This document shows, one piece after another, positions 1 to 8,708 of a DNA stretch of 64,000 bases. The position numbers and the translations under genes are program-made. How positions within the stretch are numbered: position 1 is the first letter of the stretch; every line of letters starts with the position of its first letter. The DNA lies in contig OZ245405.1 of the NCBI GenBank assembly GCA_965226695.1, positions 2,046,001 to 2,110,000 on the forward strand, read 5' to 3'. The notes below the pieces were generated by a model. It ran no database searches, was not told the DNA's origin, and worked only from the letters and a program-made list of their open reading frames with translations. Source of the DNA: CATOSD01 sp965226695. GTDB taxonomy: Bacteria; Chloroflexota; Dehalococcoidia; Lucifugimonadales; CATOSD01.

Positions 1-498
1 CAGCGTCATTCCCAGCCGCATATTGGTTACGCGCATACCCGCGTCCGCGGCCGGCTGGGCCGCCGCCTCCCATTCCGCGGTCGCCTGCGCGATGAAGTCC
101 GTGCCAGGCGGCTCGTCCTCGCCGAGCGGCTCAGGACCGCGGTCGCCGTAGTAGCCCACGGCGGAAGCGCTCACGAAGCAGTGAGGCGGCGGATTTGTCT
201 GCGCCAGGGCGTTCGCCAGCAGCGCGGTGCCCTGTGTGCGGCTGTTTCGTATCCTGGCCTTCTGCGCGTCGTTCCAGCGCCTGTTGACGATGTTCTCGCC
301 CGCGAGATGGACCACGCCGTCGATCCCCTCGAGCGCGGCGGCGTCGATATAGCCCGACTCGGGGTCCCAGCGCGCCTCTCCCGATCCCGACGCGGGTTCA
401 CGCCGCACAAGGCGAACAACTCTGTGGCCCTCGGCCTGCAGCCGTGCCGATAGCGCAGAGCCTATGAAGCCGGACGAGCCGGTTATGAGCACGTTCAA
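1..498 (-). CDS. NAD-dependent epimerase, TIGR01777 type (3' end outside window)
   Basis: The N-terminal 166 residues of a short-chain dehydrogenase/epimerase are present; the C-terminus runs off the left edge. The start MNVLITGSSGFIGSAL is a Rossmann GxxGxxG nucleotide-binding motif. It is followed by a VVHLAGENI segment and an FVSASAVGYYGDRG segment, which is the S-x-Y-x-x-x-like region typical of the TIGR01777 (YfcH/SulA-like) family. The physiological substrate of that family is unknown. A TTG start at 498 is chosen because GGGAG lies 10 bases upstream; an in-frame GTG 9 bases earlier sits almost on the ribosome site. It diverges from def. Confidence 0.85.
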   Translation of the reverse strand, partial: MNVLITGSSGFIGSALSARLQAEGHRVVRLVRREPASGSGEARWDPESGYIDAAALEGIDGVVHLAGENIVNRRWNDAQKARIRNSRTQGTALLANALAQTNPPPHCFVSASAVGYYGDRGPEPLGEDEPPGTDFIAQATAEWEAAAQPAADAGMRVTNMRLGMTL

Positions 499-526
499 TG
501 CAGACACACTCCCGCAGGTTGGCCAG

Positions 527-535
527 ATTCTAACA
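527..535 (-). promoter_or_regulatory. Extended -10 promoter for the epimerase gene
   Basis: On the minus strand the sequence reads TGTTAGAAT, an extended -10 (TGn plus TAGAAT), about 30 bases before the TTG start. No good -35 hexamer is visible at 16-18 bp, which is compatible with an extended -10 promoter. Confidence 0.4.
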
Positions 536-580
536 CAGTACGCAGCCGAGCCCGAACCGGGTTCCGCGGCCGCGCTGTCC

Positions 581-610
581 TTTACAGAGCCGCGCGATGG
601 CGGATATAAT
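581..610 (+). promoter_or_regulatory. Promoter of def
   Basis: A -35 TTTACA at 581-586 and a perfect -10 TATAAT at 605-610 are separated by 18 bp. The start codon of def follows 55 bases downstream. Back to back with the epimerase promoter. Confidence 0.7.
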
Positions 611-665
611 CACGAGGCGTATCTGCGGCGGCCATGGGCATAGGCCGCGCGCCGAGGAGAATCGC

Positions 666-1223
666 TTGGCAGTCTTGCCGATATTGATGCTCCCGCATCC
701 TATTTTGCGAAAGCGGGCCAGGAAGGTGCGGAGCATAGACGCCTCGGTGCTGCGTCTGGCCCACGACATGATTGACACACTGGCCGACGTGGACGGAGTG
801 GGTCTCGCGGCCAACCAGGTGGGCGAGCTGCAACGGATTATTGTCGTGCAGTTGCCCGAAGAGGAGCCAAGAATTTACATCAACCCGGAGATTATCCGTC
901 GCGAGGGCGAGAGGGAGGTCGAGGAGGGCTGTCTCAGCATACCGGGGTACAGGGGTACCATCACGAGGTCCCTCTGGGTCACCTTCGGCGCACTGGACCA
1001 GACGTCGCAGACCGTCAAGCTGAAGGCCGAAGGACTGCTAGGGCAGGCTCTCGAGCACGAAGTAGACCACCTCAACGGCATTCTGTACCTCGACCACCTC
1101 AAGAGCCACGACGATTTGGTGAAGCTGGAGAGCGGTGACGCGGGGAGCGATGGGGCCGACGAACCCGAAGCCGCCCTGGACTCGGAGGAACTAGAGTCCC
1201 CCGCCACGATGAAGATCGGTTAG
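666..1223 (+). CDS. def: Peptide deformylase
   Basis: Removes the N-formyl group from new polypeptides. All three metal-site motifs are visible: GVGLAANQ near residue 42, EGCLS near residue 88 and HEVDH near residue 130. Cys and the two His bind the metal and Glu is the catalytic residue. The TTG start at 666 follows GAGGAGA at a spacing of 5; the reading frame is open further upstream but runs through the promoter. At about 185 residues it is of normal length, with a short acidic, low-complexity C-terminal tail (GDAGSDGADEPEAALDSEE) that the core enzyme does not need. It heads a likely operon with the nucleotidyltransferase and secDF. Confidence 0.95.
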   Translation: MAVLPILMLPHPILRKRARKVRSIDASVLRLAHDMIDTLADVDGVGLAANQVGELQRIIVVQLPEEEPRIYINPEIIRREGEREVEEGCLSIPGYRGTITRSLWVTFGALDQTSQTVKLKAEGLLGQALEHEVDHLNGILYLDHLKSHDDLVKLESGDAGSDGADEPEAALDSEELESPATMKIG

Positions 1224-1306
1224 GTCGCCGAGTTGCAGCTTTCGTCCAGACTTGCCGCACCCGCGAGTCCGCTAATCTCGCCGCGGCAGACAGCCAACCA
1301 ATCCAC

Positions 1307-2848
1307 ATGAGCGTTTATCCCCCCGACCTCCTGACCTTACACCCGCACGCGCCCGTGCGCATAGCAATGGGCGGCTGGCGAATCGCGCCTGCCGTCGAGT
1401 CGGTCCGCGCGCGCCTCGACGCATGGGGCGTCCGGAGCTGGCTGGTCGGCGGCGCGGTGCGCGACGCGCTGTTGGGCAGGGAGGCTGTGGACATCGACAT
1501 CGCGGTTGAGGGCCGCGCGCACAGCGCGGGCGTCCGGCTGGCGTCGGACCTGGACGGCGCCTTCGTGCCCTGGGCGGGCTGCGACGAGGAGATGGTGCGT
1601 GTGGTGCTGCGTGTAAAGGGCGACAACTGCGTCGTGGACTTCAGTTCTGCGACCAATGGGATCGTTTCCGACCTGTCCAGGCGCGACTTCACGGTGAACG
1701 CGATGGCGGTCCCCCTTACGGGCGACCCGCTTCCCGGTCCGGACTCATGCTCGTTGGTGGACCCATTCGGTGGTCTGGCGGACTTGCGTGCTCGCACGAT
1801 TCGCGCCGTTAGCCCCGGCGTCTTCTCGGACGACCCTGCGCGCCTGATACGCGCGCCAAGACTCGCGGCACAGCTCGGCTTCGCGATCGATGGCGAGACG
1901 CGCACGCTGATACGCGAAAGCTCCCGTCTACTCAGAGAGGTGTCCGCCGAGCGGGTAAGCCAGGAACTGTTCAAGCTGCTCGGCGAGCCTGGCGCGACGC
2001 GGAACGTTCGCGATCTGGACGACCTGGGTGTGCTGTGCGACGTGTTGCCGGAGCTTGCGGACGCGAAGGGCGTCACGCAGCCCAGGGAGCACTACTACGA
2101 CGTGTTTAACCACCTCGTCGAGTCGGTGGGACAGGCCGAGCGCATCGTGCTGGGCCAGCCGGGGACCGGCGACTGGGTGGTGGACGCGCTCCCGCGATTC
2201 GATGGAATCGCGGAGCGATTCGCCGAATCCGTCGGCAACGGATTCGACAGGTTGACTCACCTGAAGCTGGCCGCGCTTCTTCACGACGTCGCCAAGCCGT
2301 GCACCAGGACGGTGGAGCAGTCCGGCCGCATCCGATTTCTGGGCCATCACATCGAGGGCGAGCGCATGACCGCCGCGATAGCGGAGCGGTTGAGGCTGAG
2401 CGGCCGCAGCTCCCGCCTGCTGAGCGGGATGGTGCGCCACCACCTGCGGCCCGGGCAGCTGGGTTACGGCGGGGAGCTACCGACTCGCAGGGCGATATTC
2501 CGCTTCTTTCGGGACGCCGGCGACGCCGCGATCGACACCATCTACCTGAACCTGGCGGACTTCCTGGCGGCGCGCGGGCCGCTGCTAGAGCGCGAAGAGT
2601 GGGCGCACGCCTGCGAGGTCGCGGGCGAATTGCTTGCCTGGCGGCTGGAGAGAGATTCCGAGGAGCCTTTCGCCAAACTGGTCAGTGGCCATGACATCAT
2701 GGACGGCTTCGATCTGCCCCCCGGCCCTGTCGTGGGGAAGATGCTGGCGATCGTGGCGGAGGCCGCCGCAAGCGGAGAGATCGAGACGAAGGAGGACGCC
2801 ATGGCCCTGGTCGAAGCGCGCCTCCGTTCTGGAGGAGACCTTGCGTAG
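1307..2848 (+). CDS. cca: CCA-adding type tRNA nucleotidyltransferase / poly(A) polymerase with HD domain
   Basis: Class II nucleotidyltransferase, 513 residues. The signature LVGGAVRDALLG (residues 47-58) and the metal-binding DIDIA (62-66) identify the polymerase head. An RNA-binding region follows (VFSDDPARLIRAPRLAAQL), and near residue 325 there is an HD phosphohydrolase motif (LLHDVAKP). Family members add or repair the tRNA 3' CCA end; some are poly(A) polymerases or A-adding enzymes and sequence alone does not separate these here. Its last codons overlap the secD start, suggesting translational coupling. Confidence 0.85.
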   Translation: MSVYPPDLLTLHPHAPVRIAMGGWRIAPAVESVRARLDAWGVRSWLVGGAVRDALLGREAVDIDIAVEGRAHSAGVRLASDLDGAFVPWAGCDEEMVRVVLRVKGDNCVVDFSSATNGIVSDLSRRDFTVNAMAVPLTGDPLPGPDSCSLVDPFGGLADLRARTIRAVSPGVFSDDPARLIRAPRLAAQLGFAIDGETRTLIRESSRLLREVSAERVSQELFKLLGEPGATRNVRDLDDLGVLCDVLPELADAKGVTQPREHYYDVFNHLVESVGQAERIVLGQPGTGDWVVDALPRFDGIAERFAESVGNGFDRLTHLKLAALLHDVAKPCTRTVEQSGRIRFLGHHIEGERMTAAIAERLRLSGRSSRLLSGMVRHHLRPGQLGYGGELPTRRAIFRFFRDAGDAAIDTIYLNLADFLAARGPLLEREEWAHACEVAGELLAWRLERDSEEPFAKLVSGHDIMDGFDLPPGPVVGKMLAIVAEAAASGEIETKEDAMALVEARLRSGGDLA

Positions 2849-4709
2849 GTATGCCCGGTCGCTGATTCTCATCGCCGTGTTGCTGATCGTGGCCGTGGCG
2901 GTGCTGGCGGTGCAAAAGATTTCGTTTGGCGGATTCGAGCGCGGAGGGGACACGGTCCTCGGCCTTAGCCTGGGGCTTGACCTCCAGGGCGGCATACATC
3001 TGGTCTACCAGGTGGAGGACGTGGTTGACCCCGTCACCGGCTTGGTCACGTCTCCAGACTCCGACGACATGGAAGGGCTGAAGCGGATTATCGAGCGTAG
3101 GGTGAACAGCTCCGGCCTTGGAGAGCCGATTATCCAGATTCTGGGGCAAGACAGGCTGCTGGTGCAGCTCCCGGGCGTAAGCGACCCGGGCCGGGCCAAG
3201 GAGATCATCGGCGAGACCGCGCTGCTGGAGTTCATGCACCGTAGGCTCGACGTTCCCGTGAAGCTGGAGCAATTCGTGCCCGCCGACGTCGTGAGTCTGA
3301 CCGCTCGCCGGCTGCCCACCGAGGATGAACTCGCGGCGGAGTTCGCGACTACTACCGACGAGGGTCTCGCCACGACAACCGATGCCGCGGCAACCTCCAC
3401 GGAGGAGGCCCAGGCGGCCGCCGCGGAGGCGACGTCCACGGAAGAGGCCCAACCCGCGCTGGAACAGCCGCCGGTGCTGGTGTTCGAGTTCAGCGATGCC
3501 GGCGCCGACAAGTTTCGCGCCGTGCTCGACAAGCTGGCCGCATCCTTCAGAGAGGCGTCGCCGCGGCTGAGCCGCCTTGAGATCGCCATCGAGGGCGACG
3601 AACCGCTCAGGTATACCGACGTCCCGTCGTTCTACTTCCAGCAACTGGCCTCCAGCACACGCTATGCCATGGCGCTGGAGCCATACGCCGAACCGGACCA
3701 GGATGCCGATGCGCTGATCGCGTACACCAACGAGCGCCTGGGAGCGAACCCGCGGACCAGTTTCACGGAGATTCAGGGCTCTTTCGACGAGAACATCGGG
3801 CTTACGGGCGACGACCTCGCGAGGGCGTTCGCGGGGACGCACAGCGGGTCCGGCGTACCTATTGTCAACATTGAGTTCAACGACCGCGGCACACGCATCT
3901 TTGGAGAGCTGACACAGCAGATCGTGGGGACCGAGGAGTCCATCGCCATCTTTCTGGACAAGGAGGAGTTGATCGCTCCTGTGGTGACCTCCGTAATCAC
4001 GTCCGGCACGGGCTTCATTCAGGGTAACTTCACGCTCGAACGCGCCCAGGACATCGCGCTGCTGCTCGAGTCCGGTCGGCTGCCCGTGCCTGTGGAGCTG
4101 GTCCAGGAGCGGGACATCGACGCCATACTGGGCGTCGACTCGCTCAACAAAAGCGTGATTGCGGGGCTCGTTGGCCTGGGGCTGGTGCTCCTGTTCATGA
4201 CGCTGTACTATCGGGTGCCGGGCGCGATCGCCGCAGTCGCGCTACTCATCTACGCCGCGCTGCTGCTGGCCATCTTCAAGGTGCTGCCGGTCACCCTTAC
4301 CCTTTCGGGCGTTGCGGCCGCCATACTGTCCGTGGGCATGGCCGTCGACGCCAACATACTGATATTCGAGCGCATGAAGGACGAACTGCGCGCCGGGCGG
4401 ACGCTGCTTTCGGCGATTAACATTGGATTCGACAGGGCGTGGCCGGCGATACGGGACGGCAACGTGTCCACGCTGATCACTTGCGGCATCCTGTTCTGGT
4501 TCTCGGACCAGCTCGGGACCACAATCGTGCAGGGATTCGCAGCCACACTGGCCATCGGCGTGCTGGTGAGCATGTTCTCGGCCATAACGGTCAGCAGGAC
4601 ATTGTTGAGAGTGCTGGCCACGACCCCCATTTCTCGAAGGCTCGGGGTGTTCGTGCCGACCGGCGGCGGGGAGCTGCCACAGCGGCAGATCTCGCCGGGC
4701 GCGGCATAG
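2841..4709 (+). CDS. secD: Protein translocase subunit SecD
   Basis: Membrane subunit of the SecDF complex that helps pull secreted proteins out using the proton gradient. The TTG start at 2841 is preceded by GGAGGAG and overlaps the upstream stop by 8 bases. One N-terminal membrane segment (residues 8-24) is followed by GLDLQGGIHL (45-54), a large external domain and a C-terminal block of membrane helices with the family motif DANILIFERMKDEL near residue 503. The external domain carries an unusual Thr/Ala/Glu-rich insert at about residues 163-210 (repeats of ATTTDEG and ATSTEEAQ). About 622 residues. Confidence 0.95.
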   Translation: MRRYARSLILIAVLLIVAVAVLAVQKISFGGFERGGDTVLGLSLGLDLQGGIHLVYQVEDVVDPVTGLVTSPDSDDMEGLKRIIERRVNSSGLGEPIIQILGQDRLLVQLPGVSDPGRAKEIIGETALLEFMHRRLDVPVKLEQFVPADVVSLTARRLPTEDELAAEFATTTDEGLATTTDAAATSTEEAQAAAAEATSTEEAQPALEQPPVLVFEFSDAGADKFRAVLDKLAASFREASPRLSRLEIAIEGDEPLRYTDVPSFYFQQLASSTRYAMALEPYAEPDQDADALIAYTNERLGANPRTSFTEIQGSFDENIGLTGDDLARAFAGTHSGSGVPIVNIEFNDRGTRIFGELTQQIVGTEESIAIFLDKEELIAPVVTSVITSGTGFIQGNFTLERAQDIALLLESGRLPVPVELVQERDIDAILGVDSLNKSVIAGLVGLGLVLLFMTLYYRVPGAIAAVALLIYAALLLAIFKVLPVTLTLSGVAAAILSVGMAVDANILIFERMKDELRAGRTLLSAINIGFDRAWPAIRDGNVSTLITCGILFWFSDQLGTTIVQGFAATLAIGVLVSMFSAITVSRTLLRVLATTPISRRLGVFVPTGGGELPQRQISPGAA

Positions 4710-4721
4710 AGGAGCGTGCAA

Positions 4722-5654
4722 TTGGATTTCGCGGGCAAAAGGGCCTGGTTCTTTCTCGTTTCCCTGGTGGTTATCCTGCCGGGCGTGGTGTTTCTCATTC
4801 TCGCGCCGGGCCTGAAACCGGGCATCGACTTCACCGGCGGCTCCACGCTGATTGTGGAGTTCGACGAAAGCGTAGACCAGCCGAACCTGCGCGTAACCCT
4901 CGAAGAGATGGGCCGGCCCGAGGCGGTAGTGCAGAGCATGGGCGACGACACGTACTTCATCCGCACGGTGGAGTTGAACGAGGAGGCCAAGGACGCCCTC
5001 GTGGAGGGTTTGGAATCGGACCTGTCGCCGAGCGGGTCGAACGTGCTGGCCTTCGACCTCGTGTCCCCCGTCGTCGCGCGCGAAACGGTGCTCAACGCGA
5101 TGTGGGCCGTGCTGGCGGCGGCGGTGGGCATCTTCCTGTACGTGTGGTGGGCATTCCGAAACGTGCCCAGCCCGTTCCGGTACGGCGCGGCCGCAATTGT
5201 GGCCCTGCTTCACGACACCTTCATCGTGATTGGGGTGTTTGCCATTCTGGGCTACGTGTGGGACGTGGAAGTGAACACCATGTTCCTGATTGCGCTGCTC
5301 ACCGTAATCGGCTACAGCGTCAACGACACGATCGTGGTGTTTGACCGGCTGCGCGAGAACGTGCTCCTCAATCCGAACAACAACTTCGCTGACAACGTAA
5401 ACATCAGCATATCCGAGACCCTGGGCCGGTCGCTCAACACCAGCTTTACGCTGCTGTTCACGCTGCTGGCGCTGATGCTTTTCGGCGGCACGACGATACG
5501 GACGTTCCTGCTGGTGCTGCTGATTGGCGTCGTGGTGGGGACCTACAGCTCCATAGGCATCGCGAGCCAGATGCTGGTGTCGTGGGAGTACGGCGACGTG
5601 CGCTCGCTGTTCCGGAGGGTGTTCCGCAGGCCCAGCCCCGCGGCGGCGGGCTAG
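4722..5654 (+). CDS. secF: Protein translocase subunit SecF
   Basis: Partner of SecD. An N-terminal membrane helix is followed by GIDFTGGSTLIVEF, an external domain, and a C-terminal helix bundle with SVNDTIVVFDRLREN, the SecF counterpart of the SecD motif. TTG at 4722 is preferred because GAGGAG (4709-4714) sits 7 bases upstream; GTG at 4716 is in frame but only one base from that site. Starts 12 bases after secD and overlaps the convergent alcohol dehydrogenase stop by 4 bases (a shared CTAG). Confidence 0.93.
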   Translation: MDFAGKRAWFFLVSLVVILPGVVFLILAPGLKPGIDFTGGSTLIVEFDESVDQPNLRVTLEEMGRPEAVVQSMGDDTYFIRTVELNEEAKDALVEGLESDLSPSGSNVLAFDLVSPVVARETVLNAMWAVLAAAVGIFLYVWWAFRNVPSPFRYGAAAIVALLHDTFIVIGVFAILGYVWDVEVNTMFLIALLTVIGYSVNDTIVVFDRLRENVLLNPNNNFADNVNISISETLGRSLNTSFTLLFTLLALMLFGGTTIRTFLLVLLIGVVVGTYSSIGIASQMLVSWEYGDVRSLFRRVFRRPSPAAAG

Positions 5655-6688
5655 GGCGTCAGCACCACGCGACCGAACGTGCGGCGCTCGCGCATCGCGT
5701 CGTAGGCTAGCCTCCAGTCTTCGAGCGGGTAGCGCGCGGACACAACGGGTGAAATGCGCCCCTCGGCGACCATCTCCGCCGCGTCCTCGATGTCACGCGG
5801 CCCGGCACCGGTCGACGACGTGATAGTCGCGTCCCGGAAGAGTATCTCCGCGAGGTTTATGGAGACGCGCTGCCCAGCGATTTCACCAAGCAGCGTCATC
5901 CTTCCAAACTGCGCGAGGCTGTTCAGCACCGACCGGAAGACCGCCGAGCCTACAGTGTCTATGGCCACGTCCACTCCGGCGTCTTCCGTGAGCGCGAGTA
6001 CTATCTCCGCAAAGTCGAGCTCGCCGTCCGCGAGTATCACCTCGCATGGGGCGGCCTGTTCCAGTGGCTCCAGCTTGTCCAGCGATCCCGTGACCGCGAG
6101 CGTCCTAGCTCCCAGGGCGGCGGCGATCTGCGCCGCGTGGATGCCGAGGCCGCCGCCCGCACCCGTCACCAGCACCGTCTGGCCGGCGCGAACGCGCGCG
6201 ACGTCCCGCACCGCGCGTAGCGCCACGCCCATAGGGCAGCCGAGCACCGCGGCCCCCACAAGGTCGATCCCGTCGGGCAGGCGCACGAAGCAGTTCTGGG
6301 GCAGGCAGACGTACTGCGCAAATCCTCCATCCAGGGCGTGACCCACGCCTTGCCCGGATTCGCACCTGTACTGGCGCCCCGACAAGCAGTTCGCGCACCG
6401 TCCGCAGTGGGTGGTAAGTGTGGCGACTACCCTGTCGTCCGCCTTCAGGTCGCTGACTCCCTCGCCGACTTCTGCAATGCGGCCCGAGATCTCGTGTCCC
6501 AGTACGACATTGGGTTTGACGCCCCGGCGCAGTGTGCCGCCAATCACGGCGACGTCGTGGTAGCACATGCCGCAGGCCGCCACCTCCAGCACCGCCTCCC
6601 CCGGCCCCGGCGACGGGATGGGCAGTTCGCGGACGGCGAGCACCGGCTCCTCGCCCGGTCTTTCGAGAACCAGCGCTTTCATCGTCAT
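5651..6688 (-). CDS. Zinc-dependent alcohol dehydrogenase (MDR family)
   Basis: Medium-chain dehydrogenase/reductase of 345 residues. The catalytic zinc site is in CGMCYHD (39-45) and GHE (64-66). The structural zinc has all four cysteines (C95, C98, C101, C109). The Rossmann motif GAGGGLGIHAAQ follows near residue 175. The family oxidises alcohols or reduces aldehydes/ketones with NAD(P); the substrate cannot be told. It lies 3 bases downstream of the DUF1932-type dehydrogenase, so the two probably form an operon acting on one pathway. Confidence 0.9.
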   Translation of the reverse strand: MTMKALVLERPGEEPVLAVRELPIPSPGPGEAVLEVAACGMCYHDVAVIGGTLRRGVKPNVVLGHEISGRIAEVGEGVSDLKADDRVVATLTTHCGRCANCLSGRQYRCESGQGVGHALDGGFAQYVCLPQNCFVRLPDGIDLVGAAVLGCPMGVALRAVRDVARVRAGQTVLVTGAGGGLGIHAAQIAAALGARTLAVTGSLDKLEPLEQAAPCEVILADGELDFAEIVLALTEDAGVDVAIDTVGSAVFRSVLNSLAQFGRMTLLGEIAGQRVSINLAEILFRDATITSSTGAGPRDIEDAAEMVAEGRISPVVSARYPLEDWRLAYDAMRERRTFGRVVLTP

Positions 6689-6691
6689 GGG

Positions 6692-7594
6692 CTAGTCGCT
6701 CGCCGGGGCAGGGGCCGCCAGGACTTCGGCCAGAGCGGCGACGGTGTCGTCGAGCGTTCGGGCCCTGTCGATTGTTTCCGGCGTCTCGCCCGCGAAGGGG
6801 GTCTCGCTCATAAGCCGGTACATCTCGGCGGCGCCCTTGTGGAAGAATGGGGTCACGCCCGCTCCGTCGAATGTGGCGGCGATCTCCTCCATCTCGCCAA
6901 TCCAACGGAATGCCTTGGAGGGCAGGCCTGGCAGGCCCTTGTTCATCGAGTTGAAGGCGGCGGGTTGAGAGGAAACGAATTCCGCTGCCAATTCGTCAGA
7001 AACGCCCAGCACTTTTGCGGTAGTCAGCAGCGCCAGTTGCAGCGACGAGGTGCCTTTGGTCAGCGCCGCGTAGCACATCTTGATAGCGGAGGCGCGGCCC
7101 ACCTCGTCGCCCATCTGCATGACGGCCACGCCTTCGCAGTCTAAGGCGGAAAGCTCGGCGGCGCGTTCGCCAGACACATAGATGCGCACGCGCGGCGCGC
7201 CGGGAGCGGGCGGGCCGCCGATGATGCCGCCGTCGACGTAACAGCCGCCCGAGCGCGTGATAGTCTCGCACATGGCGGCGGCCGTGCTGGGCGAAACAGC
7301 ATTGCAGTCCACGAACATGGTGTCCGCTCCGGTGGCGCGAATCGCCCCGGCTACGGACTCCGCGACCCCGGATGCCTCGGACGGCACAAGTATCGAGAGC
7401 ACCACGTCCGCCTTGCCAACCAGCTCCTCCAGGCTCGCCACACCGGCGATGCCGGCCCGGTGGGCTAGTTCCCTGGTGCGTTGGCTCCTCCCCTCGAGGT
7501 GGGATATGACGCTCAGCCCGTGCTCGCGCAGCGCGCGGCCCACGGCGTGCCCCATGTCGCCGGGGCTGAGAATTGCCACTGTTTCGATTCGCAT
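6692..7594 (-). CDS. NAD(P)-dependent dehydrogenase, 6-phosphogluconate/3-hydroxyisobutyrate type with DUF1932-like C-terminus
   Basis: Beta-hydroxyacid dehydrogenase family, 300 residues. The N-terminal Rossmann fold opens with VAILSPGDMGHAVG; the usual GxGxMG is modified to SPGDMG. Next come the family segments MFVDCNAVSPSTA and GGIIGGPP (substrate-binding loop), and KMCYAALTKG, which carries the conserved catalytic lysine. The C-terminal helical region resembles DUF1932. Substrate unknown. First gene of a two-gene minus-strand operon with the zinc alcohol dehydrogenase. Confidence 0.85.
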   Translation of the reverse strand: MRIETVAILSPGDMGHAVGRALREHGLSVISHLEGRSQRTRELAHRAGIAGVASLEELVGKADVVLSILVPSEASGVAESVAGAIRATGADTMFVDCNAVSPSTAAAMCETITRSGGCYVDGGIIGGPPAPGAPRVRIYVSGERAAELSALDCEGVAVMQMGDEVGRASAIKMCYAALTKGTSSLQLALLTTAKVLGVSDELAAEFVSSQPAAFNSMNKGLPGLPSKAFRWIGEMEEIAATFDGAGVTPFFHKGAAEMYRLMSETPFAGETPETIDRARTLDDTVAALAEVLAAPAPASD

Positions 7595-7677
7595 TTACGG
7601 CTCCGTTCTTCAGGTGCGTCACAGGCAGGTGGAATTGCGCCCCACGATGATCCGGGTCACCCATCTGCCGCGGCCTG

Positions 7678-7706
7678 ATTATAGGCTAATTCGGCCTACG
7701 GCTCAA
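7678..7706 (-). promoter_or_regulatory. Promoter of the dehydrogenase operon
   Basis: On the minus strand TTGAGC (7701-7706) and TATAAT (7678-7683) are 17 bp apart, about 85 bases before the start at 7594. Confidence 0.6.
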
Positions 7707-7719
7707 TCGCGGCCCACAC

Positions 7720-7725
7720 TATAAT
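7720..7725 (+). promoter_or_regulatory. -10 element upstream of endonuclease IV gene
   Basis: A perfect TATAAT lies 88 bases before the nfo start. No recognisable -35 is found at 16-18 bp, so only the -10 is called. Confidence 0.4.
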
Positions 7726-7813
7726 GGGGCTGAGGCCCGTGGCCCGCGTGTCGCCGGTGCGGGCGAACCGAGCGTGGCCGTGCCGCAAATCGCAGGGACA
7801 GGAGAGCAACCAC

Positions 7814-8668
7814 ATGAGGCTAGGCGCACACGTATCCTCCGCGGGGGGCGCATCGAATGCCATCGGGAGGGCGCAGGAGATCGGCGCGGAAGCCATCCAG
7901 ATATTCGCGTCGTCGCCCAGGGCATGGAAATTCCGGCCGATTCAAGAGGAACAGGCGGCTGCCTTTCGAGAGAGCTCTGCGGCCGCGGGCGGGCTGCCGG
8001 CCTTCCTCCACGGCAGCTATCTGGTCAACATCGCGGCCGGGCCCGACCTGCTGCGCAAGTCTATAGATTCGCTGGTGAACCACATGGGCGCCGCGTCCCA
8101 GCTCGGCGCGGTGGGTGTTATCTTCCACTGCGGAAGCCACAAGTCCGCCGGATTCGACGCCGTGAAGGACGCGGCGGCCGCGGCGCTGGCGGAGGTGATC
8201 GCCAGCACGCCGGACGACGCGTACCTCATTCTGGAGAACAGCGCCGGTATGGGATCGCACCTCGGGGCGTCGTTCGAGGAGATCGGCCTGCTGATGGAGC
8301 TGGCGGGCAGCTCGAGGGTCAAGGTGTGCCTGGACACCCAGCACGCATTCGCGGCGGGGTACCGCCTGGCGGACCCGCAGGGGATCGACGAGGCGATGCG
8401 GGACTTCGACAGCAGCATCGGGCTCGCGAACCTGGTCGCCGTGCACGCCAACGACTCCAAGGTGGATTTCGGTTCCGGCGTAGACCGCCACGAGAACATA
8501 GGCCAGGGCTTCATCGGCCTGGACGGCTTTCGCACCATCATGGGGCACGAGGCGTTCGGAGGCGTGCCATTCCTGCTTGAGGTGCCCGGCGACGACAGAA
8601 AGGGGCCGGACAAGCCGAACCTCGACAGGCTCAAGGCGATACGAGACGAGCTGGGCCTAAACACATAG
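7814..8668 (+). CDS. nfo: Endonuclease IV (AP endonuclease)
   Basis: Cleaves DNA 5' of abasic sites in base-excision repair. The nine metal ligands expected for the three-zinc site can be traced in order: FLHGSYLVN, IFHCGSHKS, LILENSAG, CLDTQHAFA, AVHANDS, DRHENIG and LLEVPG. The ATG at 7814 follows CAGGAGAG and begins MRLGAHVSSAGG, the canonical N-terminus; open frame upstream is non-homologous. 284 residues, normal length. Single gene with its own upstream -10. Confidence 0.95.
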   Translation: MRLGAHVSSAGGASNAIGRAQEIGAEAIQIFASSPRAWKFRPIQEEQAAAFRESSAAAGGLPAFLHGSYLVNIAAGPDLLRKSIDSLVNHMGAASQLGAVGVIFHCGSHKSAGFDAVKDAAAAALAEVIASTPDDAYLILENSAGMGSHLGASFEEIGLLMELAGSSRVKVCLDTQHAFAAGYRLADPQGIDEAMRDFDSSIGLANLVAVHANDSKVDFGSGVDRHENIGQGFIGLDGFRTIMGHEAFGGVPFLLEVPGDDRKGPDKPNLDRLKAIRDELGLNT

Positions 8669-8694
8669 CACGTCAGCCTGCTCTCGTTTTGCCC

Positions 8695-8700
8695 TATAAT
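8695..8700 (+). promoter_or_regulatory. -10 element directly before the ferritin-like/VIT1 gene
   Basis: Perfect TATAAT ending only 8 bases before the ATG at 8709. If used, transcription would start at or next to the start codon. No good -35 is seen. Confidence 0.35.
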
Positions 8701-8708
8701 AGAGGGGT

